A stretch of 64,000 nt of DNA. Origin: Flaviflagellibacter rhizophilus (lineage in GTDB: Bacteria; Pseudomonadota; Alphaproteobacteria; Rhizobiales; Methylopilaceae). Positions within the stretch are counted from its first letter, which is position 1. Each line of letters opens with the position of its first letter. Both the position numbers and the translations under genes were made by a program. The notes under the pieces were generated by a model. It did not search any database, was not told the origin of the DNA, and saw nothing but the letters and a program-made list of their open reading frames with translations. The stretch lies in contig NZ_JAXAFJ010000007.1 in the NCBI RefSeq assembly GCF_033898525.1, positions 62,001 through 126,000 of the forward strand, written 5' to 3'. Shown here piece after piece: positions 50,132 through 59,359 of this stretch.

Positions 50132-51562
50132 CTAGTTCACGCTTTCCAGTGAAGCTGTCTGTGGTGATGTGGCGGTGCCGGCACGAGAGCGCCAGGGCCG
50201 GGACCGGCGCACCACCTGCCCGACGATGAGGAGGGCTGGGCCGTGCCCGGCCTGTTCCACCAAGGCTGGCAGTTCGTGGAGCCATCCCGCCACGTAAGCC
50301 GCGTCCGGCCGTGTTCCCCGCGCCAGAACGGCCACCGGCGTTTCCGCGCTCATGCCCGCGCCGATCAGCCCGTCCGAGATCAGGGGCGCACTGGCCTTGC
50401 CCATATAGATGGCCAGTGTCGTGTCGGTGCCGGTTAGGCTTGCCCAATCGACGGCCGCCGCATCGGCTGCGCGGTGGGCGGTGAGGATCGTCAGCCGCGC
50501 GGCTTCCCGGCGCTGCGTTAGGGGAAGCTCGGCCTCAGCGGCGCAGCCGAGCGCGGCGGTGATGCCGGGAACGACGACCACCTGGATGCCTGCGTCCTGC
50601 AGGGTTTCCATCTCCTCGCCGCCGCGTCCGAAGACAAAGGGATCGCCGCCCTTGAGGCGAACGACGCGCAGCCCGCGCTGGGCCGCGGAGACAAGTTCGA
50701 AATTGATGGCGTCCTGCGCCACGCACGGCATGCCGGCACGCTTGCCGACGAAGATGCGCTCGGCGTCGCGCCGCGCGAGATCAAGCACCTCGGCACTGAC
50801 GAGGTCGTCGTGAAAAATGATATCGGCATCCTGCAGCACGCGTAGTGCCTTCAGCGTCAGCAGTTCCGGGTCGCCGGGGCCGGCGCCCACGAGGTAGACC
50901 GTGCCCTGCCGCGGCACGGGACCTTCGGCCTCGGTCTGCGCGATCAATCCGTCGAGCGCAGCCGTGCCCTCTTCCATGCGGCCTGCGAGCACCGACGCAC
51001 CGATCGGGCCGTCCACAACGGTCTCCCAGAACTTGCGGCGGTCCGCGACGTCCGGGGCCGCTTGCCCCAGCCGCTCGCGGCGGGAGCCGATGAGGTCGGC
51101 TAGGGCGCCGAGGCGAGCAGGAAGCAGGCTTTCCAGCCGTGCGCGCAGGCGTCGCGCCAGCACGGGTGCCGCGCCCTCCGTGCCGATGGCAGCCAGGACA
51201 GTGCCGCGATCGATGATGGCCGGCGTGATGAAGCTGCACAGTTCGGTGCGATCCACCACGTTCACCGGTACGCCGAGTTCTCGGGCGCGGGCGGAGATGG
51301 TGCCATCCACCGGGTCGCCGGCGGAACTCACCACGAGGCTCGCGCCGGTCAGGTCGACCGTCTGCGGGTTGCCTGCGGGATGAAGGGTAACGTGCCCTTC
51401 CTCCGCCAGCTCCTGTATCTCGTGCGAAGGGGAATCCGTATGGACGCGGATGTGCGCGCCCGTCTTCATCAGCAGGCGGATCTTGTTCAGCACCGGCTCG
51501 CCGCCGCCGAACACCAGCACCGGACGATCCTTGAGATCGATGAAGATAGGAAAATAGCGCAT
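50132..51562 (-). CDS. cysG: siroheme synthase (SUMT / dehydrogenase / ferrochelatase)
   Basis: A 476-residue trifunctional enzyme. The N-terminal precorrin-2 dehydrogenase/ferrochelatase domain shows PVLVFGGGEPVLNKI (Rossmann) and CSFITPAIIDRGTV; the C-terminal SUMT methyltransferase shows TVYLVGAGPGDPELLTLKAL, VRLKGGDPFVFGRGGEE and VPGITAALGCAAEAELPLTQR. Siroheme is the cofactor of sulfite reductase. ATG 51562 starts MRYFPIFIDL, the family N-terminus. It is co-transcribed with cysH, but no cysI lies in the window. Confidence 0.95.
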   Translation of the reverse strand: MRYFPIFIDLKDRPVLVFGGGEPVLNKIRLLMKTGAHIRVHTDSPSHEIQELAEEGHVTLHPAGNPQTVDLTGASLVVSSAGDPVDGTISARARELGVPVNVVDRTELCSFITPAIIDRGTVLAAIGTEGAAPVLARRLRARLESLLPARLGALADLIGSRRERLGQAAPDVADRRKFWETVVDGPIGASVLAGRMEEGTAALDGLIAQTEAEGPVPRQGTVYLVGAGPGDPELLTLKALRVLQDADIIFHDDLVSAEVLDLARRDAERIFVGKRAGMPCVAQDAINFELVSAAQRGLRVVRLKGGDPFVFGRGGEEMETLQDAGIQVVVVPGITAALGCAAEAELPLTQRREAARLTILTAHRAADAAAVDWASLTGTDTTLAIYMGKASAPLISDGLIGAGMSAETPVAVLARGTRPDAAYVAGWLHELPALVEQAGHGPALLIVGQVVRRSRPWRSRAGTATSPQTASLESVN

Positions 51563-51636
51563 CGGTCCCGGCCCGGCCCCGATTTGGGCCCAGCCGGTCA
51601 CATAACACCGCGCCTCTGCCGGTTAAAGGGGCTGAA

Positions 51637-52494
51637 CTACAGGTCTGGATTGTTGAACGATGTGAGGCCGCGCTTCATCAGGCAATCCCAGGCCTCCTCG
51701 GCACTCGATGCGAACTCGAAGAGCTGGAGATCGTCGGCCTCGATCATGCCTTCCTCCAGAAGGGCTTCGAAGTTGATGATCCGCGTCCAGTAGTCCCGGT
51801 CGAACAGGACGATGGGAACCGTCGGTGCCTTGCCGGTCTGCCTCAGCGTCAGGATCTCGAACAATTCGTCGAGCGTGCCGAAGCCGCCGGGAAACACGAC
51901 GAGCGCGGATGCCCGCATGGCCAGATGCATCTTCCGCATCGCGAAGTAGTGGAAGAGAAAGGTGAGATCGGGCGTGGAATAGGCGTTCGGCTCCTGCTCG
52001 AAGGGCAGGCGGATGTTGAACCCCACCGAAGGCGCGCCGGCGTCGCACGCGCCGCGATTGGCTGCTTCCATGATGCCGGGTCCGCCACCGGTCGCAATCA
52101 CATTGTGGCGCTTGCCGTCCTTCGGATGGAGCGCGCCTCCCTCCCGCGACGCGATTTCGGCAAAGCGGCGAGCTTCCTCGTACCAGCGTGCCGAACTGCT
52201 TCCCGGCCGTGGGCGTGTTCCCGCCGGTAGCGGTGCGCTGGCGTCCCGGGGATGAGGGCTTCCGCCCGGCAGGATGCGCGCGCTGCCGAACACGACGATG
52301 GTGGAGCACACGCCCCACCGGCGCAGGCCTTCCTCCGCCTTGGCGTATTCCAGCAAAAAGCGCACGCCGCGCATCGAATCTCCCATGAGGAAGGCCGGAT
52401 CGGCGGCGGCGAGACGGTAGGCCATGGCCTCCATCTGCGGATTGTTGTGCGGGTGCGGCCCGGCCTCGGGCGGCTTGCTATCGAACGGTTTCAT
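51637..52494 (-). CDS. LOG family (TIGR00730) nucleotide phosphoribohydrolase-like protein
   Basis: A 285-residue Rossmann-fold protein. GGGPGIMEAANRGA and VVFPGGFGTLDELFEILTL carry the PGGxGTxxE motif of LOG enzymes, which hydrolyse (cytokinin) nucleoside 5'-monophosphates to base and ribose phosphate. The longer form with an N-terminal helical extension is common in Hyphomicrobiales. In bacteria the role is probably nucleotide clean-up (inference). Single gene. Confidence 0.88.
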   Translation of the reverse strand: MKPFDSKPPEAGPHPHNNPQMEAMAYRLAAADPAFLMGDSMRGVRFLLEYAKAEEGLRRWGVCSTIVVFGSARILPGGSPHPRDASAPLPAGTRPRPGSSSARWYEEARRFAEIASREGGALHPKDGKRHNVIATGGGPGIMEAANRGACDAGAPSVGFNIRLPFEQEPNAYSTPDLTFLFHYFAMRKMHLAMRASALVVFPGGFGTLDELFEILTLRQTGKAPTVPIVLFDRDYWTRIINFEALLEEGMIEADDLQLFEFASSAEEAWDCLMKRGLTSFNNPDL

Positions 52495-52506
52495 GAGTGC
52501 AGGAAC

Positions 52507-52535
52507 GCAAAAGGCCGGACCAAAGGTCCGGCCTT
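52507..52535 (-). terminator. intrinsic terminator of the glycine-zipper protein gene
   Basis: 11-bp stem AAGGCCGGACC (52511-52521) with GGTCCGGCCTT (52525-52535), 3-nt loop, and a TTTTGCG tail on the minus strand. Confidence 0.85.
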
Positions 52536-52552
52536 GTTCGTCGCGGAGCGGA

Positions 52553-53089
52553 TCAGTAGCCGGTGCGGGCGCTGACCAGATAGCCGCCTTCGGTGTGGCA
52601 CACCACGTTCGAGGTGCGCTCGTAGCGCGGATAGATCAGGGTGACTTCGGCTTCCACGCGATGGCCGCCATCCGGCTTCGGGCTCACCGAATCGATGGCG
52701 CCGACTTCCGAGTCGAAGGCTCCGTCGCGGCGGGCGGTGTCGAGCAGGCCACGGGCGCAGGCGCGCACGGCCTCGTCGGCGGTTTCATCCACGCGCCGTT
52801 CAACATAGACGCGACGCGGAGGCGGGGGAGGTGCTTCCTCGATGTAGACGCGATCCGGCTCACGAGCGGCGCTGGCAATGGCGGCACCCGCGATGAGGCC
52901 CACCCCGAGACCGACCCCGACTGCGGCACCGCTTCCGTGGTGATGGCGATGATCGACCTTGATGAGTGCGGGCGCGGACTCGATGGCTGCTGCACGCAGC
53001 GACACCGTCGGCATGGCGCTGGCCGGAAGGCTGGCGAAGACAATCGCGGAAGCGGCCGCCGAAGAGATGAGGAGACGAGAGAGACGCAT
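52553..53089 (-). CDS. exported protein with glycine-zipper segment
   Basis: A 178-residue protein. A signal peptide (cleavage near ASA-MP, about residue 26) is followed by a His-rich patch (KVDHRHHHG), a hydrophobic glycine zipper (GAAVGVGLGVGLIAGAAIASA), a proline run, and a C-terminal domain with two Cys (VRACARGLL and VVCHTEGGY) that could form a disulfide. It is not a named family I recognise. ATG 53089 gives the signal; the longer frame is non-coding. Probably an outer-envelope or periplasmic protein. Confidence 0.75.
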   Translation of the reverse strand: MRLSRLLISSAAASAIVFASLPASAMPTVSLRAAAIESAPALIKVDHRHHHGSGAAVGVGLGVGLIAGAAIASAAREPDRVYIEEAPPPPPRRVYVERRVDETADEAVRACARGLLDTARRDGAFDSEVGAIDSVSPKPDGGHRVEAEVTLIYPRYERTSNVVCHTEGGYLVSARTGY

Positions 53090-53189
53090 GACAGATGACC
53101 CTGTGCCCCGTCCGGAGCCGGTGCGGCCCCCCTCGGACCGCTGATGCCGTATCATGCGGGAATATGGCTGAATGACGGGTGAACGCCGG

Positions 53190-54458
53190 TCAGAACCTGT
53201 CGCGCGCCGCATAGTAGAGCATGGCCAGCACCAGCAATGGCTGGCGCAGCGCCGCGCCGCCCGGAAATGCCGGAACCGGCAGGCGGGAGAGCAGCTCGAA
53301 ATCCCGGCTGTTGCCCAGCACCGTCTCGGCCAGCACCGCACCGGCGAACGGCGCGAGCGCGACGCCCTGACCGGAATAGCCGGCGGCGATCAGAACATTG
53401 CCGTCCATGCGCCGCACCAGCGGATAGCGCGTCTGGGTAATGCCGACCACGCCGCTCCAGGCATAGTCGAACCGCAGCGCCGCATGATCCGGGAACACCC
53501 GCTTCAGCGCCTCGTGCACCAGCCGGGCAGGATCCCGGACGGGTGTGGTCGAATAGCTTTCACCGCCACCGAACAGGAGACGGCGATCTTCGGTCGGCCG
53601 AAAATAGTTCACGACGAAACGGCTGTCCGCCACCGCCATGTCGGTGGCGAGGTAATCGTCCAGCCGCGCGCCCAGCGGTTCGGTAACCGCAACGGTACTG
53701 GCGATGGGCAGGATGCGTGCATCGGCGTCCGCGGAGAGGCCTTTCATCAGGCTGTCGCCCGCCAGGATCAGCCAGTCGGCGGTGACGACACCGGCCGGCG
53801 TGTGGATGCGAACCGGACTTCCCGGCTCCACGCGCAAGGCTTCCGTCTGCTCGTGCAGCGCCACGCCCAGCCCGGCTGCGGCTTCTGCAAGGCCGCGCAC
53901 GAAGGCCAGCGGGTTCAGATGTCCCCCGCCATAATCCACCATGCCGCCGTGATAGCCGGGAGCTTTTACAAGCGCCTGAAGTGCGTTGCGGCCGATGGGC
54001 GCCACGCCTTCATACCCGTACCGCGCCCTTAGATGCTCCGCATAGGCATGCGTGTGAGGCACGAACCTGGCGCGATGGTCGGCATAGATGAGGCCGCGTT
54101 TCCGGCCGCATTGAATATCGTACCGGCTGATGCAGCCGTCGAGATGGGCGATGGCTGCCTGGCCGAGGTCCCAGAGCTGGCGCGCAACCTTTTCGCCGAA
54201 GGCCTTCTCCAGCGCGAACTGGTCCCGTCTCAGGCCGGAATGGATTTGTCCGCCGTTTCGCCCCGAGGCTCCGGAGCCCGCCGCTCCTTTCTCGAGGACG
54301 ACGACGCGCAATCCACGCTCGGCCAGCCGCAAGGCAGCGCCGAGCCCGGTGAAACCCGCCCCGACCACGCAGACATCGGCCCGCACATCACCGTCGAGAG
54401 GCGGAAAGGCCCTGAGCGACGGGGTCGACGCGTCGTAATAGGTGGCGGGCCGGCTCAC
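53190..54458 (-). CDS. puuB: FAD-dependent gamma-glutamylputrescine oxidase-like protein
   Basis: A 422-residue DAO-family flavoprotein. The FAD dinucleotide motif is VCVVGAGFTGLGAALRLAE; GASGRNGGQIHSGLR is the substrate-side loop of PuuB/OrdL enzymes, and AAGYSGQGVALAPFAGAVLAE closes the FAD site. It oxidises gamma-glutamylputrescine to the aldehyde. I chose GTG 54458 because it overlaps the puuA stop by 4 nt (GTGA); a GTG at 54488 would overlap by 34 nt. It is co-transcribed with puuA. Confidence 0.88.
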   Translation of the reverse strand: MSRPATYYDASTPSLRAFPPLDGDVRADVCVVGAGFTGLGAALRLAERGLRVVVLEKGAAGSGASGRNGGQIHSGLRRDQFALEKAFGEKVARQLWDLGQAAIAHLDGCISRYDIQCGRKRGLIYADHRARFVPHTHAYAEHLRARYGYEGVAPIGRNALQALVKAPGYHGGMVDYGGGHLNPLAFVRGLAEAAAGLGVALHEQTEALRVEPGSPVRIHTPAGVVTADWLILAGDSLMKGLSADADARILPIASTVAVTEPLGARLDDYLATDMAVADSRFVVNYFRPTEDRRLLFGGGESYSTTPVRDPARLVHEALKRVFPDHAALRFDYAWSGVVGITQTRYPLVRRMDGNVLIAAGYSGQGVALAPFAGAVLAETVLGNSRDFELLSRLPVPAFPGGAALRQPLLVLAMLYYAARDRF

Positions 54459-55852
54459 ACGTTCAGCAGGAGATATTCCCGCTCCCACGGGCTGATCACC
54501 CGCATGAACGTCTCGTATTCACCGCGCTTCAGGGCCGCATAGGTCGACGTGAAGGTGGGCCCCAGCAGTGCGCCCAACTCATCGCATTCCTCGAACGCCG
54601 AGACCGCCTCGAGCAGCCCGCGTGGAAGGGCGTAGTCCAGCCCGTGCGCGGAGCCTTCGACGGGCGCCGTCGGCTTCTCCGCCTCGATCAGGCCGAGATA
54701 GCCACAGGCGAGGCTCGCTGCGAGCGCGAGATAGGGATTGGCATCGGAGGAGGGGATGCGGTTCTCCACGCGCCGTGCGGCGGATCCGGCGGGCGGGACT
54801 CGAATGCCCGTGGTGCGGTTGTCGTAGCCCCATGCCACGTTGATGGGCGCGGTCGCGGCCTTGGTGAGCCGGCGATAGGAGTTCACGTAAGGCGCAAGGA
54901 TGCACATGACCTTGGGCAGGTATTTCTGCTGGCCGGCGATGAAGTGGAAGAAGGCTTCCGTCGGCTCGCCGTCCTCGCCGGAGAAGATGTTGCGGCCCTT
55001 CTCGTCCCACACGGATTGGTGGATGTGCATGGCCGAGCCCGGCTCGTTGGCAATCGGCTTGGCCATGAAGGTGGCGTAGATGTTGTGTGCCAGAGCCGCC
55101 TCGCGGATCGTGCGCTTGAACATGAACACCTGGTCGGCCAGCGCCAGCGGATCGCCGTGGCGCAGGTTGATCTCCATCTGCGCCGCCCCCTCCTCATGGA
55201 TGAGGGTGTCGATGGCGAGGCCCTGTGCCTCCGAGAAATCGTAGATGTCCTCGAACAGGTCGTCGAACTCGTTCACCGCCGAGATGGAGTAGGAGACGCG
55301 CCCCGTTTCCGGTCGACCGGAGCGGCCGATGGGTGGCTCGAGCGGGTAATCGGGGTCGGTGTTCGGCTTGACGAGATAGAACTCGATCTCCGGCGCGACG
55401 ACGGCATTCCAGCCCTTCTTGGCGTAAAGATCGATGACGCGCCGCAGCAATTGGCGTGGCGCCACCTCCACCGGCTCACCGCGCCGGCTGAAGCAGTCGT
55501 GGATCAGCTGCGCGGTGGGGTCGCTCGCCCACGGCACCACGGCGAGCGTAGAAAAGTCCGGAACGAGGACGAGATCGGCGTCGGCCGGATCGCCCGCGCC
55601 CGGCACGTCGTCGTCCGGGTACTCGCCGGAGATGGTCTGGTGGAAGATGGACGAGGGCAGGTTCATCGCCGGGGCGTTGAAGAACTTCGACACCGGCATG
55701 ATCTTGCCGCGTGCCACGCCGGCCTGGTCCGGCACGACGCATTCAAGTTCCTCGATACCGCGTGCCTTCAGCCACGTTCGGGCTTCGTTGACATCGGCAA
55801 CGCCGCGCAGGGAAGCGGCGGTATCCTTGGGGGCTTTTTTCTTGCTCATCAT
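54455..55852 (-). CDS. puuA: glutamine synthetase family, gamma-glutamylputrescine synthetase-like
   Basis: A 465-residue GS-fold ligase. AQMEINLRHGDPLALADQVF, FMAKPIANEPGSAMHIHQS and the NRTTGIRVPPAGSAARRVENR segment match the PuuA-type GS group, which ligates glutamate to putrescine using ATP. It couples to PuuB in the Puu pathway and is divergent from potFGHI, so substrate uptake and first catabolic steps are co-located. Two ATGs (55852, 55849) are adjacent. A polyamine substrate is strongly suggested by context but not proven. Confidence 0.88.
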   Translation of the reverse strand: MMSKKKAPKDTAASLRGVADVNEARTWLKARGIEELECVVPDQAGVARGKIMPVSKFFNAPAMNLPSSIFHQTISGEYPDDDVPGAGDPADADLVLVPDFSTLAVVPWASDPTAQLIHDCFSRRGEPVEVAPRQLLRRVIDLYAKKGWNAVVAPEIEFYLVKPNTDPDYPLEPPIGRSGRPETGRVSYSISAVNEFDDLFEDIYDFSEAQGLAIDTLIHEEGAAQMEINLRHGDPLALADQVFMFKRTIREAALAHNIYATFMAKPIANEPGSAMHIHQSVWDEKGRNIFSGEDGEPTEAFFHFIAGQQKYLPKVMCILAPYVNSYRRLTKAATAPINVAWGYDNRTTGIRVPPAGSAARRVENRIPSSDANPYLALAASLACGYLGLIEAEKPTAPVEGSAHGLDYALPRGLLEAVSAFEECDELGALLGPTFTSTYAALKRGEYETFMRVISPWEREYLLLNV

Positions 55853-56108
55853 ACTTTGCGTCGGCCAAAGCCTTGTCCCCAGTCATTGGACAGGCATGGC
55901 CCGGACCCGAGGTCCGGTGGCGCTCCGTTCTGGTGCGGCGGGCGATGTCGCCCTCCGATCAGGCGGCATGGTGCCGGTCGGCGGCGAGGGCGTCAACCGC
56001 GGCGCGCGATGTTGAAGCGTCAGCCGACTGGATGCTTGTGCGATGCGCAGGGGCTTCGTAACCTGCGGCCACGACTTGGTTCTTCCTTTCGTGAAGTGAG
56101 CCCGGAAC
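55853..56108. other. divergent gap between puuA and potF
   Basis: 256 nt without a gene. One 7-bp hairpin (CCGGACC/GGTCCGG, 55901-55917) is visible. I could not pick promoters confidently. Confidence 0.4.
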
Positions 56109-57212
56109 ATGAGATTTCGCCTGCTTCGACCCTTCGCCGCCGTCATGGCTGCCGCAATCTCGCTCGGGGCCGCCGGCGGCGCCGCGGCCGAGGAAATCCG
56201 CATCTACAACTGGTCGGACTATATCGACGACCAGATCCTGAAGGATTTCACGGCCGAGACGGGCATCAATGTCGTCTACGACACGTTCGACACCAACGAG
56301 TTGCTGGAAACCAAGCTGCTTACCGGTTCGACCGGCTACGACATCGTGGTGCCGACGGCGACCTTCCTGAGCCGCCAGATCAAGGCCGGCGTGTTCCAGA
56401 AGCTCGACAAGTCGAAGCTGCCGAACCTCAAGAACATGTGGCCCGAGATCCAGGAACGCGTGGCGGTCTACGACCCGGGCAACGAGTATTCCATCACCTA
56501 TATGTGGGGCACCACCGGCATCGGCTACAATGTCGACAAGGTGAAGGCGGCGCTGCCGAACGCTCCGGTGAACTCCTGGGGTCTCGTCTACGATCCGGCA
56601 AACGCCGAAAAGCTGGCATCCTGCGGGATCATGGTGCTGGACTCGGCCGAAGACGTCCTGCCCTCCGTCATGAACTTCGTCGGCGTGACGCCTGACTTCA
56701 AGAACAACGCGGACATCGAGAAGGCCGGGGAGCAACTGGACAAGGTGCGGCCGCACATCCGCAAATTCCATTCGGACGAGTGGAAGAACGCGCTGGCCGA
56801 TGGCGACATCTGCGCGGCGGTGGGATATTCCGGCGACGTCTTCCAGGTGGCCACCCGCGCCGAGGAAGCCGGCAAGGGCGTCAAGATCCAGTACGTGATC
56901 CCGAAGGAGGGCGCGCAGCTCTGGTTCGACCAGTTCGCGATCCCTGCCGACGCCCCGAATCCGGAAGGCGCGCTCAAGTTCCTCGACTACATGATGCGGC
57001 CGGAGGTCATCGCCAAGGCGACCAACTACGTGGCCTATGCCAACGGCAACCTTGCCTCGCAGCAGTTCGTGGACAAGGAAATCCTCGACAATCCGGCCAT
57101 CTATCCGGACGCCGAGACGCTGAAGCGCCTCTACACCGTGTCCACAGTCGAGGATCCTCGCCTGCAACGTGTCATCACGCGGACATGGACGCGGGCCAAG
57201 ACCGGCCAGTAA
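56109..57212 (+). CDS. potF: periplasmic putrescine/spermidine-binding protein
   Basis: A 367-residue PotF/PotD-type protein. The signal ends near AAA-EE (residue 28). EIRIYNWSDYIDDQILKDF is the hallmark mature start, followed by YDTFDTNELLETKL, GTTGIGYNVDKV and a WFDQFAIPADAPN segment near the C-terminus, in the polyamine-binding order. First gene of potFGHI. Putrescine is favoured by the divergent puuAB genes. Confidence 0.92.
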   Translation: MRFRLLRPFAAVMAAAISLGAAGGAAAEEIRIYNWSDYIDDQILKDFTAETGINVVYDTFDTNELLETKLLTGSTGYDIVVPTATFLSRQIKAGVFQKLDKSKLPNLKNMWPEIQERVAVYDPGNEYSITYMWGTTGIGYNVDKVKAALPNAPVNSWGLVYDPANAEKLASCGIMVLDSAEDVLPSVMNFVGVTPDFKNNADIEKAGEQLDKVRPHIRKFHSDEWKNALADGDICAAVGYSGDVFQVATRAEEAGKGVKIQYVIPKEGAQLWFDQFAIPADAPNPEGALKFLDYMMRPEVIAKATNYVAYANGNLASQQFVDKEILDNPAIYPDAETLKRLYTVSTVEDPRLQRVITRTWTRAKTGQ

Positions 57213-57267
57213 TCCCGATCTCCAGTGGCGTGGCGGGCGCATCTGCCCGCCACCGGAGCCTCCCACC

Positions 57268-58428
57268 ATGCCGTCTGCGCCCACCAAAGCCGCGCTCGGT
57301 CCGGTTCGCCGAGCTTTCAGTCCATGGAACGACCCCTCTGCCATCCCGCTGATCCGGTTCGAGAACGTCACTAAGAGGTTCGGTGATTTTACGGCGGTCG
57401 ATGACCTCACCCTGAACATCTACGAGCGCGAATTCTTCGCGCTGCTCGGCCCCTCGGGCTGCGGCAAGACCACGCTCATGCGCATGCTCGCCGGCTTCGA
57501 GGAGCCTACATCCGGGCGCATCCTGCTGGCGGGGCAGGACCTTGTCGGCGTGCCGCCCTACAGACGGCCTGTGAACATGATGTTCCAGTCCTACGCCTTG
57601 TTCCCGCACATGAACGTGGCCGACAACGTGGCCTTCGGCCTGAAGCAGGCCAAGATGCCGAAGCCGGAGCGCGAGGCGCGTGTCGAGGAGATGCTCAAGC
57701 TGGTGAAGCTGGAGTCCTTTGCCCGCCGCAAGCCGCACCAGCTCTCCGGCGGACAGCGCCAGCGCGTGGCGCTGGCGCGGTCGCTGGCCCTGAAGCCCAA
57801 GGTGCTGCTGCTGGACGAGCCGCTAGGCGCGCTGGACCGAAAGCTTCGCGAGGAGACCCAGTTTGAACTGACGGATCTTCAGGTCACGCTCGGCATGACC
57901 TTCCTCATCGTCACGCACGACCAGGAAGAGGCTATGACGGTGGCAGACCGCATCGCGCTCATGAATGCGGGGCGCATGGTGCAGGTCGCCACGCCCGGAG
58001 AGATCTACGAGCAGCCGGCCTCCCGCTACGTCGCGGACTTCATCGGCGACGTGAACATCATCCCCGGCCGCTACGATGCGGGGGAGGGCGATGCTCGCCT
58101 CGTCAGCGAATGGAGCGATGCGCCTATCAAGGTGCCGTTTGCGCCCCAGTTGTCATCGGGAGCGGAGACCTGGCTGGCCCTGCGCCCTGAGAAGATGTCC
58201 ATTTCGCTGGATGCCCCGCCGCCGGGCACCACCAATGTGCTGCCCGGCGAGGTGTGGGACATCGGCTATCTCGGCGACCTGTCCGTCTACCGGGTGAAGG
58301 TGGCGAGCGGTGACATCGTGAAGGTGTCGGTCGCCAACCGCACCCGTCTCGTCGAGCGTCCCATCAGCTGGGAAGACAAGGTCTGGCTTACCTGGTCGCC
58401 CGAACAGGGCGTTCTCCTGACCGCCTAG
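57268..58428 (+). CDS. potG: polyamine ABC importer ATPase
   Basis: A 386-residue ATPase. Walker A is GPSGCGKTTL, the signature LSGGQRQRVALARSLA, Walker B VLLLDEPLGALDRKLRE and the switch VTHDQEEAMT; a TOBE domain follows (LALRPEKMSI). The LGALDRKLREETQFEL stretch is typical of PotA/PotG. ATG 57268 is preferred; upstream frame overlaps potF. It lies 55 nt after potF and 10 nt before potH. Confidence 0.93.
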   Translation: MPSAPTKAALGPVRRAFSPWNDPSAIPLIRFENVTKRFGDFTAVDDLTLNIYEREFFALLGPSGCGKTTLMRMLAGFEEPTSGRILLAGQDLVGVPPYRRPVNMMFQSYALFPHMNVADNVAFGLKQAKMPKPEREARVEEMLKLVKLESFARRKPHQLSGGQRQRVALARSLALKPKVLLLDEPLGALDRKLREETQFELTDLQVTLGMTFLIVTHDQEEAMTVADRIALMNAGRMVQVATPGEIYEQPASRYVADFIGDVNIIPGRYDAGEGDARLVSEWSDAPIKVPFAPQLSSGAETWLALRPEKMSISLDAPPPGTTNVLPGEVWDIGYLGDLSVYRVKVASGDIVKVSVANRTRLVERPISWEDKVWLTWSPEQGVLLTA

Positions 58429-58438
58429 GGGTCCAGAC

Positions 58439-59359
58439 ATGGCCGAGAAAAGCTTAGCGGGCGGCTGGATGCGGCGGCTGGAACTGTGGGTGCCGTTCCT
58501 CTGGCTGCTCGCGTTGTTCCTCGTGCCGTTCCTGATCGTCGTCAAGATCAGCCTGTCCACCGGCGCCATTGCACAGCCGCCCTACACGCCGGCGTTCAAC
58601 CTTGCGGTGGATGGTCTTGCGGGCACCTGGGTGAAGATCAAGAGCTTCTCGCTCGACAGCTACCTCTTCCTCGGCAGCGACGAGCTCTACCTGAAGGCCT
58701 ATCTGTCGAGCCTGCGCATCGCCGCCATCTCGACCGTGCTGCTGCTCCTGATCGGCTACCCCATCGCCTATGCCATGGCGCGCGCGCCGAAAAGCATCCG
58801 GCCCATGCTGCTGATGCTGGTGATCCTGCCGTTCTGGACCTCGTTCCTGATCCGCGTTTATGCCTGGATCGGGATCCTGAAACCGGAAGGACTGCTCTCC
58901 ACCTTCCTGATCCATCTCGGCGTGATCGACCAGCCGCTCGCGATCCTCAACACCGAAACCGCGGTCTTCATCGGCATCGTCTATTCCTACCTGCCGTTCA
59001 TGGTGCTGCCGCTCTATGCCAGCCTGGAGAAGCTGGACGACACACTGCTGGAAGCCGCCGCCGATCTGGGCTCGCCGCCGGTCCGGGCGTTCTGGCAGAT
59101 CACCTTTCCGCTTTCGCTGCCGGGCGTCGTCGCCGGCTGCTTCCTGTGCTTCATCCCCGCCGTCGGCGAGTTCGTCATCCCCGATCTGCTCGGCGGCTCC
59201 AGCACGCTGATGATCGGGCGCACGCTCTGGAACGAGTTCTTCCTGAACCGCGACTGGCCGGTGTCCGCTGCGGTGGCGGTCCTGCTCCTGCTCGTCCTCG
59301 TCGTCCCCATCGTGATCTACCAGCACTACCAGCAGCGGCAGATGGAGATCGACCGATGA
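58439..59359 (+). CDS. potH: polyamine ABC permease PotH
   Basis: A 306-residue permease with six hydrophobic segments. The EAA loop is LLEAAADLGSPPVRAFWQITFP; SFLIRVYAWIGILKPEGLL and FVIPDLLGGSSTLMIGRTLW match PotH/PotB. It overlaps potI by 4 nt (ATGA). Confidence 0.93.
   Translation: MAEKSLAGGWMRRLELWVPFLWLLALFLVPFLIVVKISLSTGAIAQPPYTPAFNLAVDGLAGTWVKIKSFSLDSYLFLGSDELYLKAYLSSLRIAAISTVLLLLIGYPIAYAMARAPKSIRPMLLMLVILPFWTSFLIRVYAWIGILKPEGLLSTFLIHLGVIDQPLAILNTETAVFIGIVYSYLPFMVLPLYASLEKLDDTLLEAAADLGSPPVRAFWQITFPLSLPGVVAGCFLCFIPAVGEFVIPDLLGGSSTLMIGRTLWNEFFLNRDWPVSAAVAVLLLLVLVVPIVIYQHYQQRQMEIDR

Noticed and set aside
55901..55917. Operator or terminator hairpin between puuA and potF
   Set aside because: A 7-bp GC-rich stem is expected by chance at this GC content; no T-tract and no second copy.
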